From the NCBI RefSeq assembly GCF_000002985.6, contig NC_003284.9, forward strand, positions 9,796,001 to 9,860,000: a stretch of 64,000 nt of DNA, given 5' to 3'. Positions 26,661 through 37,782 of the stretch are shown piece by piece; the stretch's first letter is position 1, and every line of letters starts with the position of its first letter. The notes below the pieces were generated by a model. It was given only the letters and a program-made list of their open reading frames with translations, ran no database searches and was not told where the DNA came from. A program made the translations under genes and the position numbers. This DNA comes from Caenorhabditis elegans (Eukaryota; Nematoda; Chromadorea; Rhabditida; Rhabditidae).

Positions 26661-27963
26661 CGATTGTAAAGAAACACATCAACCCCAGTACGGATGATGA
26701 CATTCAAAGATGGCTGTAAAAAAGACGCAGAGAAGCGAGGAAGAAACGCACAAACGGCGAGTAGCAGGCAGTTGGAAAGAAATAGAGAATTGGCCCCTGA
26801 GAACACAGAACACAGCAAGAAATACACTGATGGAAGAGAGAGACGCAGAGATGGAGAGTGCTGCACAGCAAGGCACACAGACCCATCGATCGGAACTGTC
26901 TCGCTATTTTCTCAAAATGGTCCACTCATAAGTCGTTTGTTTAATTGCAGGGAAAATTGTATTGTTGTAAGAAATGGTAAATACGTTAAAACTTCAACTT
27001 TCAGAACGATAAGAAAGTAGACTTTTTTGGGAGTTGTGAATGAGCTAATATTCCAAGATGGTGAACCCAAAAAAAAAAAAGGAAATCAAGTAGTATGCAT
27101 ATCACCTACAGATCAGCATGAACTGATAATATTTGTTATTTGAATATGTGCAATTTTAATAACTTTAATGCGCGTTGTTTCAGAATATGGTTTCGGATGT
27201 TCAGGCAGTTTACTGATATTATACAAAAAACCAGCGAAGTTTTTTTGAAACTAAGCTAAAAACGACCTTACGCGCAAAAAATTCCAACATCTGGGTATTG
27301 TCTGCAGTTAGAATCACATTCTCGCAAATTTAAATTTATGAGAAAGGACAAATGATGAGAGAAAATGTCATATGTCAGATAAAATTATATGAAAACGGAA
27401 GAAAAAAACTCTAAGTTTCTTCATTTCAGAATGTCATAGGGCAAATCCCCCGATTGATGTTTCAATGTAATGCATATTTGAATATATATTTTAATTTTTT
27501 TTACAACTCCACAATATCGTTTTGAACTTTGAACAAAATATTGAAAATAAAAATTAGAATTGATTGAAATTGTTATAATTCTTCAAATCAGGATCGCGGA
27601 AAATTTTCAAAACGAAATAAATCACTAAAAAGTGTTTATTTAAATTCAGTAAATTCTAGTAATTAGGTCTTGTATTCCGCGTTTCTTTTATAATTTCAAA
27701 AATACAATTCAGCGATGTTATCACGCATCACAATTGTTTGAAAATTGTGTGTTTGTATATAAATAATTTATAATCAAAAACACGAAACAAAATAAAAATG
27801 ATCAGGAATTGCTTGAAGACAATTGAGAAGTAGAAGAAAAATATGAGGAAATGAAAAAATGGAACACTGGTTCTTTAAAAATTTAAGACGATAAAGAAAT
27901 AAAGTTGAAAAAGTAGTCAACAATACAATGAACAAAAATATCATGAAAGAGGTGGAAATTCAA
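26661..27963. promoter_or_regulatory. dpy-22 upstream region and rrc-1 3' region
   Basis: Both neighbours are on the - strand, so this holds the dpy-22 promoter and the rrc-1 3' UTR. From about 26694 to 26930 the + strand is purine-rich with GAGAGA and AGACGCAGAGA motifs and is less AT-rich than the rest. ORFs there exist on both strands, but none has splice context or family resemblance. From about 27000 to 27960 the sequence is plain AT-rich DNA with nothing I can name. Confidence 0.4.
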
Positions 27964-30900
27964 TTATGCAGAGAACAAATGACTGGCTCGAGAAGATTCG
28001 AAAAAGAGCATTTGTGCAGCTGGAGAAAGGTTAGTTATCGGTTCTCGTTGATCTGAAACGCCAAGAATTATTGTGTTATTGTGAAATTATAGTGTTTGTG
28101 GCTGGAAATTGACCAAATTTGGCTAAGATTTATTTTGTACAGATCAAAAAACCACAAGAAATGTTTGAATTTGCTGTGGATTATTGACTTTGAAACTTTG
28201 TATTAAAGTAATTTTGCTGTTACCCATTTGAAATACAATAAAAGAAAGACTGCTTTCTACATATTTGTTAATGTCATAAATTTTTTTTTTTAAACTCACT
28301 TCTTGTAATAGTACCACTTGGAGATACGTTATCATAACGGGACATTTCAAGATGAAGACTCTCTCTAGAATCACTTGACCATTCTTCTACAGGACTCGAT
28401 CTTTCATGGAATGTTGCCACGTGTTCTGAAAAATAAGATGGTTGCCATTATCTTTTTTTTACAACCTGTATTTCAGAATTCAAAGTTTTTATTTACTTAT
28501 CATATGGCACAAAGTTCTTGCCAATTATTGACCAAAAATGTTAATATAGTTCAAAACTTGGCAGGACATTGACAAGACTCTAGTGACCTCAATTTTTATT
28601 CACACAACTCTTGCCGATCTTTGACCCAAACTTTTCTTGTGCCGATTTTAGCTCAACCAAGACAAAAGCAAAAGTGATATCAAGTTCAAAATTCATTTTC
28701 GAATGACATATAGCTTTGTAAAAATAGTACACTTTTGCGTATATTTGTTTTCCTGTAAGTGGGAAAACACCATATTCAAGACTATTAGACCGGGCAATTC
28801 TAATAAAACATTTTTTATTTGAGTATCATCTTTTACTTCATATTCTGGCCGTTTTAACGCAAGACAAACGATATGTAAATAGGCGATAAAAAATTAAATT
28901 TTTTTATTTGAGCTGTATGTTCAAGATACCCCAAACCGTTAGTTCTCCTTTAAACAACCGAGTTCAATTAGTTTTGTATATTAGAAAAGTTAAATAAATC
29001 ACCTTGCGTTGCTGCTTTGAACATAACTTTTCGCTCTCGCATTTCCCGAAGACCATTCTCTTCAAAGCTCTGGTCATCCGAGTCATTAACACTGATTGTT
29101 CGTGTCATTATTTGATGTGGATCAACGGTGTTTTTTGGCTCAGGAGTTATTGAAGGTTCCGTTGTAGCTAATGGAATTTCCTTAAAAATCATATTGAATT
29201 AATTGTTCTCAAATTACTTTGGGTTGGAAATCAGATAAACAAAATAATTAAAAAAGCTTTGGAACAATTTATTTTAGGATTCACTTTCTACCTCACCGAC
29301 GTCAACCCTGGTTGTTTGTGTTGTGTAACGTTACCTCACAACGACTGCAATTGTTTTAAAATTTTTTCCTATTGACTTTCTAATCATAGTTCACAATCAC
29401 ATTTTTAAAAAACTTACATGTTGAATATCCGATTCATTCAGTTTTTGAACATTATTTGAACTTCCATTTGAAAACCTTGCTCGACGAGTTCTCGGTGAAG
29501 GTGGCGGTCTTGATGTAGGTCTCATACTTCGTGCTCTTGCTCTGAAAATTCGCATCCCTTCCCGAATTTGATCCATTCCAGTGTGCATCAGTTGAATAAA
29601 TGAATCTGTCCTTGATGATTGGAATGCTGCGTCTGTTGAATGTGACCTCGTACTTCTACTGAAAAATCAGTATGCTTTCAAGAAATGCATAGGTTGCTAT
29701 GTACCTTCTCCATTTCACTTCTGAAGTAGGCGAGCCACAAAGCTCTCCAGTGGAAGTTTGTTGTTTTCTGTTAAACTTCCAGAATCCTTCCACAGATTTC
29801 CCTCTGAAAAAGCGAGGCCACTTGGATTCAGATTCCGATCGCATATCAGACATTGTGGCGGATTTTGAAATGGTTGTGAAACTGTTTTCAACTGATGTAC
29901 ATTTGCTTTGTTCTGTAATAAATTATGTGTTACTACTTTTTACAAAAAAATACTCACCTTCGTCTATATCGTTGACGAAAAGTGATTCAGAGTTCTCAAT
30001 AAAAAAGTCACAAATTGCCGTGTGAACATTAAGACCGCTGAGTAAATGAGTATCCGCTCCGTTTAGAGTTGGAGGTGGTCTGAATATAATTATTTGAAAC
30101 GTTTCAATTTTATAAATTGATAAAATATAATATTTTGAAAATTTTGTATTTTAATGAACGCTAAAGATTTTTTTAATAAATGTGCTACAAAGAATATAAC
30201 CTAATTGGACCAAAAAATGAGTGTTAAAAAATAGTTGAACCATTACACTGCGCTTAAATTTAAGTTTATGAAAAATTCTGAACTCTGTGAATATATTAGA
30301 AAAATTTAGAAAATTTATTTTAGTTTACATACCTGAATAAGTTTGGGGACCATACGATTGCCAAATTTTTCGAAGTCATGTCAGTGAGTGATTTTGATTT
30401 ACAGAGCCTAGTTAGATGCTCCATTAAAAATTTAGCTGTTCTGTAGTGAGCCTCCGGCATTGTCTCCAATGAGAATCTCAATGACTCTACTTTTTCAGAT
30501 AAACTGTCCTCTTTTTCAAATGCTTCAATGAGTTTCGGGTATGCTTGATAAGTGAATAATGGATTGGGAAGTTGGCGGAAGTATTGTTTGAGTAATGAAG
30601 AGACGGAATAAATGTCTCTTTGACCAAACTCGTGGAGATCTGGTTCAGCACCACTATCGAACTTTGCTCTTCAATAAAAGTATGTTTGTAGATACTTTTT
30701 TAAAAAATTACCTCAGTCTCTGAATATTCGATTGAATTCCACACTGCCTATAAATACCCGTGACAATTCCTTGATCTTCAATAGAAGCGCAGCATTTCTC
30801 CACAATTACCGGTACTTTTTTGCCAGTTCTCATATATAGATCTGTGAGCTCAAGCCCAAAAATAGGTTCTCGTCGTCGGTTACGGAACATTGTGGTCATG

Positions 30901-33235
30901 TATCTTCTTGCATTTCTTGTCGATGCTTTTTGCTCGTTGTTCAATGGATTAGGAAGGCGTTTGTCATCAATGAGCATCACGCAGTCGCGTGGAAAATAAC
31001 CGATCTGGAATTATTTTGTCAGTTAAGCAGAACTAATGGGTAATATGAATAGTCTGAATTTGTGAAAAAGATATATTTGTTGCCGGAATTGGAAACTTTC
31101 AAAAAATTAACTAATGCATGTATATGATATACATCACATTTGAGTAGCAGTCTCAATTACTCACTCGTTCTTTGTTAATTACAATTTTGTTTATTAAAAA
31201 ATCTAATGACAATTTAAATATCAGATAGTAAATATATTTAAAACATAAGGTACTTCTGGAAGATCAATTTAGACTGAAGCAGAAGGCATTGAACGCTTGA
31301 AAAAAGTAAAAATATATTTATGTCTTGTGCTTTTTAAATCAGAATGGGCTCTTAGAAAAGATGTTGAACAAAAATCTTCGTATAATTACTTAGCATTAAC
31401 CAAAACTTTTGCAATTTTAAGTTCAGAAGAGCCAAAGGCACGTTGATACAACATTTCCAATTAATAATAATTAAATAGACTTACTTCAAAACCTAGCCGT
31501 GCATTTTGCGGATCTACAATCTTCTGGTTGGATATAGTCAGTTTTGCTTTCCAAAATGTTTGCTCGCTGGGACTTGCTGTTGACATTTCCGTAATTGAGA
31601 CGATATCACCGACCTGCAATGTTTTTGTTTACACTTGTAGTCGCCGGGCCAAATTTGAAAGATACCCGCAGTCGCAGCTGTGAGCTTTCGGTCGGCTCAA
31701 AATCCTTTGTGACTACTGCAGCTGCGATGGCTGGCACGTTGATCGAAGTTTCTTCAGCTGGTTCAAAATGTCCGCCACGAGAGTCAATCTGTGTTTTCAG
31801 AGATTATGCGCGTAAGAGAAATAATGAAAGGATTGTCGAAATTTAGTACAACTATAATTCCTATTAAATAAAATAGCTATATCAATCGAAATAACTCAGA
31901 AAGTTTAGTGAATTAGAAAGAATTGGAGTAGTTCATTCTGGAATGTTTGTCTATGTAATAAAAAGCGTGTAAATACTTATTTATAAAAACGATTATTCCG
32001 CAGGTTTGAAAAATAACGCATGAACGTTTTCAATTTCAACTGAAAACGTTTTGGGCTACATTTAGAAGATCGTAATTTTTTGTTAAGTGATAGTTTGAGA
32101 GAACAGTTTCAGAACTGACTGAAACAAATGCAAAAAGAATGAAAAAAAAACTTGTTTGACGAAGTCCTGATACTAATGCATAATGTAGGTGTGCATTACA
32201 TTGTACATATGTTTTGCAATAAAAACAAACACAGAAATGAAATATGCACTGCAGTTAAGAGCGAGTGGTGTCAAAATCATAAGAAGAACAAGATATTTTT
32301 TCAAGGTTGTACTAGAACTCACCAATTTTGTGAGAAAGGTTCAAATAATTGAATAACTCTTTGAAATACAGACTTACTATTCTGTCAGAAAGGAAAACAA
32401 ATTTTCCTATCTGAAATGTTTGCAATACTTGAAATGAAATATTTATCGTCTTGGGTTCATTTGGTTTATTCGAATCTTTTTTAATTTAACTTTTCTAATT
32501 TGAAGAGATACTGTAAAAAGTCTAAACCATAGCCAGTTTTAAATTTAAATTAAATTGAAGTTTGGAGTTAAAAACAATTTCGCTTACTTCTAAAAATTTC
32601 AGAACAGGATAGCACGTTATAATGCTGCCAGTGAGTTCCGATAATCGCTCCGTATACTTGACAAGAACTTCCTGTAAACATCAAATGTGATGACTAGTGA
32701 TTTTGAAAAGAAGCCGTCACCTCGAACTTTGCCGTTTCCAGATGAATAAGAGGAAACAGCTCGTCAAGTCGTGAATGCCTTCGTTCGAACACACAACGAT
32801 GCAGCTGTCTGTCGAAGACTGCCCAATCCTCCCGAGAACGTTCGACAAGCCTGAATGAATCAATGATGGAAAACCTTTCAAGTTTCCGTTTTTCTTTCTT
32901 TTTTCTTTTTTGTTCTTCCTCGTACTAACTTTATTCAGCCTTTATTCTCATCTCCCATGAGACTTCACTCGTGGCTTTTTTGTTTGATTTCTGTGTGGCA
33001 GAACATTGAAAGAAAAACCGAGAGAAACACCACGGAGCACGAATTTTTGAAGACAAATTGGAAACAGAAGGAATGACCAACTCACCATGAATTTGATTCA
33101 CTTTCCACACGCATTTTTATCCGCTCTGTTGCATTCTCGTCAGCGTTTATTGCGATGATGGCAACACGGACGGGACCCAATTCAACAGACGAATAATGGA
33201 AGTGTTGACAGTCGACTAGTCGTTGAATGCGAAGA
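27964..33235 (-). CDS. rrc-1: RRC-1, PX-SH3-RhoGAP protein (ARHGAP32/33 family); 5' exon(s) not identified
   Basis: This is a GTPase-activating protein for Rac/Cdc42-type small GTPases. The first exon I can place starts after the acceptor at 33236-33237. It reads [17 protein letters not shown], the beginning of the PX-like domain of vertebrate ARHGAP32/33 (their RLVECAHFHYENVDFG). Next exons give ...[16 protein letters not shown] and an SH3 domain (from [13 protein letters not shown] through LRLRVGDIVSI to GYFPRDCV, about 31490-31790). The RhoGAP domain follows, with the arginine finger in GIYRQCG (near 30750), then [16 protein letters not shown] and [13 protein letters not shown] (about 30340-30670). 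The C-terminal third is Ser/Arg/Pro-rich ([15 protein letters not shown] near 29480) and probably disordered. The stop codon is at 27964-27966. The phase at the 33235 exon demands an upstream exon that I could not find. The symbol rests on recognising F47A4.3. Confidence 0.88.
28850..28965. repeat. Copy of a degenerate dispersed repeat in an rrc-1 intron
   Basis: It shares the tail TTTGAGCTGTATGTTCAAGA followed by CAAACCGTTAGTTCTCCTTT and AAACAAC with the 59290 copy. It sits in the intron between exons near 28430 and 28990. Confidence 0.45.
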
Positions 33236-33653
33236 CTGAAACACAATAAATTGTTGATATTCAACGAAATAAACAGTGAAGTAGTATATGAATTATTTCC
33301 AGCTAGCAAAATTTGCTTCTTTCAAAAATTTTTCAACTCACAAAGTTGATACTAAAACATTAATATTCCAATTAAAATGTTTGTGGTGAAGAAATGTAAA
33401 GATATTTTCTTGAAAGAACGCCGCAACATATCTACCAACCTTATCAGCTTTAGGAATGCATTTAGTGAAAAACTGGCTAAAGTTGGGTAAAATAAATTAA
33501 AGTTGGGGATGCGCTGAAAACTTTGCACTGAAAATGTTTCTATAGTGGCCTAAACTTGGTTAAAAAGGGCTGAAGTAGTTACAATTATTTAATGTACAGT
33601 TCGAATTATTTTTCTTTTAATGGTTATTCTTTGGTAAAACTTGATTTAATAGT

Positions 33654-33660
33654 AAAAAAA
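33654..33660 (-). terminator. Pol III terminator of the tRNA (run of 7 T)
   Basis: On the - strand a run of seven T begins seven bases after the discriminator base of the tRNA. This is a normal distance and strength for RNA polymerase III termination. It supports the tRNA being an expressed gene rather than a relic. Confidence 0.8.
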
Positions 33661-33666
33661 GGATAT

Positions 33667-33751
33667 TGCCCCGGGCGGGATTCGAACCCGCGACTGGTTT
33701 AACCCAATGAGATCATAAGTCTCACGCCTTCGACCGCTCGGCCACCGGGGC
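33667..33751 (-). tRNA. Class II (long variable arm) tRNA with anticodon UAU: nematode V-arm tRNA, nev-tRNA-Ile(UAU)
   Basis: Read on the - strand from 33751, the sequence folds into a complete cloverleaf. The acceptor stem is GCCCCGG/CCGGGGC (7 of 7 pairs) with discriminator A at 33667. The D arm is GCC...GGC with loop GAGCGGTCGAA. The anticodon stem is TGAGA/TCTCA (5 of 5) and the T arm is GCGGG-TTCGAAT-CCCGC. The anticodon loop CTTATGA gives anticodon TAT (33715-33717), which would read the Ile codon AUA. There is a long variable arm of about 16 bases, as in tRNA-Leu and tRNA-Ser. Base 37 is G and base 73 is A, both usual in tRNA-Leu. The B box GGTTCGAATCC and A box TGGCCGAGCGG are intact. 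This matches nev-tRNAs, described in nematodes as class II tRNAs with Ile or Gly anticodons that leucyl-tRNA synthetase can charge. The identity conflict is visible in the sequence; the charging is literature knowledge. Confidence 0.93.
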
Positions 33752-36700
33752 ACTGATTCTGAAAAATGTGCATCTCGTTGAAAACTGCTTGAATTGCTAA
33801 AATTGGTGGATAATTTGATGCGAATTGCCGAACGCCTGCCATTCTTGTTGTAACGGTAAAAAAAATAAATTTTTGATATCAATATTTTTCAAAAACTCAC
33901 AGTACTCGATGTTGCACTGTAACCAATAGTAAATTTTTTATGTACAACAATACACTTCATTATTTTTCCAATTTTATTGCACTGTTTTATCTGGGCAACC
34001 GATAAACACAAAAACCACCTTTTTCTAAATTCACCTAACTAAATTTTTTGCAAATAAATGGATATAATGAGGGAGACCGTAAGTGAATTTTTTGATTTAT
34101 AAACATTCTACTACAAATTCAACATATTTTGTACCCTGGTATTTCTGGATCCATCTTTGCAAGTAGTCAGTGAATAGATAAAGTCCAAAATAAAGTCATT
34201 CAATCAATTACATGAAATATTGAGATGGAATAGATAGGAGCCGAGAGGTCTCTCCTCAAGGTTCTGTTGGTGAGTGTGTAATCCCACGCTCACTACATCG
34301 TACGCTAGCTGCACTCGCCGGTCGTGGCGGTAGACAAGCGGATAAGCGATGAAACATTCAATTTTGATTGGGATGAAAGGGGAGAAAGAGATGGACCAGA
34401 GAGTGATTGCAGAAAAATCAAATTGCAAAATGTGGGCCACTGGTTAGATTTATGGAAGGACATTTATCAAAAGGTTGTTGGAAGCAATTCAATGTTTCGA
34501 AACGTTTTTAGTAAAACTGGAGAATTTTAGACCTTTCACATAGTTATTTTTCAAGAACAAAAATACAAGACAGGTCTGTATTGCAACTCTTAGAATTGCT
34601 TCAAGACGTCTTGGTAAAAATATTTATTTTAAGCAGATTGTAGAATCAGTTGTAGCACGAAGAAAAAACAAACCAAACTGTTACTCTTCTTTTAACAATT
34701 TCTTATGCATATGATGTGAATTGTTGTTTTTACAGTAAAATTGAAGTTGTCTACATAAAATTAAATTTATGTTTCAAATATACTTTGAAAAAAAGTTCCA
34801 CAACAGAAGGGAAATTACGTTACACGATGGCCCACAATTATAGGCCACCCTGCATCATTAACACGGTGCTTAAAAAATTATTATACTTTTTTTGAAAGCT
34901 TTTGAAACAAGTTGGATGAATCTAAATGTCGGGTTTCGCCCGTTTTTCTCTTAATTCTTTTCCGATTAGCTCAAATGGTTAATTCCAGACCTCAAATCTT
35001 TATTCAAAATATCTTTTGCGCAAGCAAAGATAAGTATTTTGAAAACGAAATGTTAAATTTGAGTGCATTAGGATTCTGGCAAACCTAAATCATTAAATTT
35101 TTTAAAGTTTGAAAATCTAAAAAATTTCGAAAAATCTACCTTCTTCCGTTTCTGCGTGCAAATGGGCTTTTGGGAGATAAAGGTGCAAATGATTCCTCGA
35201 TGCCTTCCATTTTTTACATCACTTTAAATGAATACGTTGCTTTTCAAATGTTTTTACCAGTTTTTGTTGTCCTCGTTATCCTTCCTGAAAATGGCAACCG
35301 GAAGTCATGAGAATAAAAGGTAAACGTGTGGTGTTTGAGGAAAAATACATGTTATAAACACACGCTTTGCTTATAGATCGGTTCGATTATTTACATGCAA
35401 ACATCATGTCAATTTGTGTTGGCAAATGAGAAGTGACGGCTTTTAGTTAGGAAAGCGGGACGAAAAGGGGGCAATCAGGAAAATCAGTTAAATTGTCGTG
35501 TGACTGAAGGAGTAAATATGGGTTCTGTTTGGAAGTTGTCAAAAATTGAGCAATGACATAGGAAGGCAGGCGTTGTTAGGAGCCAACAACCAAGAATCTT
35601 CAGACATGTGTTAAAAAATCATGTGGCCAGAAACATCTTGTTCGAGAGTTTTAGGATAAAACTGAAGATTATGATTAAGATTTTAGATATATATGTACCT
35701 CGTTTCGTGATATTTGAAGATAAACGTTGTGAGGAAGTGAGTTTCTGATGTTGTAACTTTTAAGTGGAAACTCTATTTTTGAAATTAAAAAAAGAAGGTT
35801 TTGAAGCCATACACTCAAATTTAATATGGTTCCAGAGCAAAATTTATCTGGATTATTAGAAATTTATCATAAAATTTAAAAAGGGTCGTATAATTCTACA
35901 CAAAAAACCAAAACTAAAAATAAAATAAAGCAATTTATATTTTATATTATATTCTTTATGCTTCTAAACTTTTGATTAAATATACACAAATTTCACATAA
36001 TTTTCTCGGAAAATGTGTTGTTTTTTAGAACACATACAATTAACGTTTATCACTCGACTGGGTAGAACAAAAAACGCAAAAAGAAAAAAAGCTCAGGTTG
36101 GTTCCAAAAATTCATCAACACTTGTGACACCTAGCAAAAAAGATAACCAAGCTCTTCAGGGGCAGCAGCCAACACGGATCCGTGCCGGGTTTCCGGTTTT
36201 CTAACGCAGTGGACAGCTGCTGTTGTTAAGGAGGAGAGAAAGTACAAGCCATTTGAAACCAAATTCTAGGCACAACAGGTGTCAGGATTTTCATGGATGG
36301 TTAAGGATGAGAAAGAACTGGTTGAACGATTGATGCTAATCAGTATGATTTTGAGTCAAAAATGATAAAACGAAGGGTTATTAGTGTGTTATATTTCCGG
36401 ACGCTTCATCTTCTTCATCTTCAAAGTTTCGGTCTAAAGATAAAGAAGATAGCAACGGGTCCCGAGTTTCTCTCTTCGTCTCATCAACCAATCTCCGTCG
36501 TCTTGTCTCTACGTATCACAATTCTGGCGAAGCACACACACACACATACGTTCTTCTTTTTCTACCCCTATGCTCTTTAGCTGCTGCTCTTCTGTGGAGC
36601 ACTCGATACAAATCTACCACCTGACACTATCACCGCATTGGGTGAGACGGGCTTGCTGGTTCAAATGTTCTTGCAGACAAAAATGACCGTCATATGCTCT

Positions 36701-37782
36701 AGCTTCTTTTTTTTCAACTACTCTTTGGTAATTTAAGAAATATGGATACCTAAAGTTGATCTGACAATTAAAATGTATTTGTGCAAAAGGGAAAACAAAT
36801 TGTTAGTAATATTATGAGCTGTAACTTGTAAATAACCTTACTAGAACATATTATATAGTGCCAGAACAATTGTAGAAAGAATTACCGTGTTTCCTGAATC
36901 AATCTTGCTTGTAAGACAAATTTTGGATTGACCCGTAGAGGTGAAAGACTAATAAAGACTGCAACACTATTAGAGGCTGCAAAACTAATAGAAAAAATAC
37001 GGAACTCATTTTTTGACAAAAAATACAACAAAGTTCGAAAAATGTGTTATGACAAAAAAGTTACCAACATACCAAATGTTAAGTATTTGTGAAGTCTGGG
37101 TTGAAAAAAAAGCTCAAAAAAGCAAAAGTTTGGCATGTATATACAATAGACAACTGGGACTTTTCAGGTAGTAATTATAAGAAACCACAAATCATCAAAT
37201 TTTTTGTAGGAAATTCCAAGAAAAATTCAGGTTTCATCAAATTGAAAATGAAAATTGAATGACCTTATTTCAACATCTAGCTTTCAACACTTGATGTTAT
37301 CGTCTTACACGTCTTCGCAAGTGACACTTTTTCTTGAGACAATCGTCGTTTGATCCCAATTATTTATTAAAGCCCAATTCATTCAACTCATAGATATAAA
37401 TGCATGAAAAAATATTGAAAAGTGAATTATCATACTGGTAGACTTTGATTCAGAGAGTAGAAAGAAGAGAGAACCAACTGATGACAGTCACAAATTGACA
37501 CAACAAAATAGGGTAGCGCGAGTTTGAGCGAAAAGGAGAGCGGTTTGGCGTTTAAAGCAATAAAACAAATCTAAAATTTTGATAAAAGTGCCGGTATTCC
37601 ATAGGAAGATCAACAGGGAAATCAGAGTAAAACTGGGGTAGGAGATTATGAGGGGAAAAATGATAACACATATCAGCTAATCAATTTTGCAAAGTACATT
37701 ATTATACACAACTGAAATATACAATTTGTACACACAAATGCTGGAGGTCTATCAAATCTGTTTATGACATGAAATCTAATAA

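Larger units (their letters stand above)
33236..37782. other. Upstream region of rrc-1, containing a tRNA gene and a GC-rich block
   Basis: The missing first exon(s) and promoter of rrc-1 must lie here. A class II tRNA occupies 33667-33751 on the same strand. A GC-rich stretch at about 34230-34440 (CCGGTCGTGGCGG, GCTAGCTGCACTCGCC) is a candidate promoter or first exon. A short (CA)n run is near 36533-36545. The region 36000-36660 is partly purine/pyrimidine-biased with short ORFs but no recognisable product. The rest is plain AT-rich DNA, including the 3' flank of the phospholipase gene. Confidence 0.4.

Noticed and set aside
26657-27020. ORFs on both strands upstream of dpy-22, up to 108 codons
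   Set aside because: They overlap each other in a purine-rich promoter-like stretch and show no family similarity. Only the 7-base start exon is supported there.
33646-33882. - strand ORF of 78 codons
   Set aside because: Its middle is the tRNA gene (it reads PRWPSGRRRETYDLIG from the tRNA sequence), so it is not a coding exon as it stands.
36533-36545. (CA)n run
   Set aside because: Six to seven units only. A common simple sequence without evident role.
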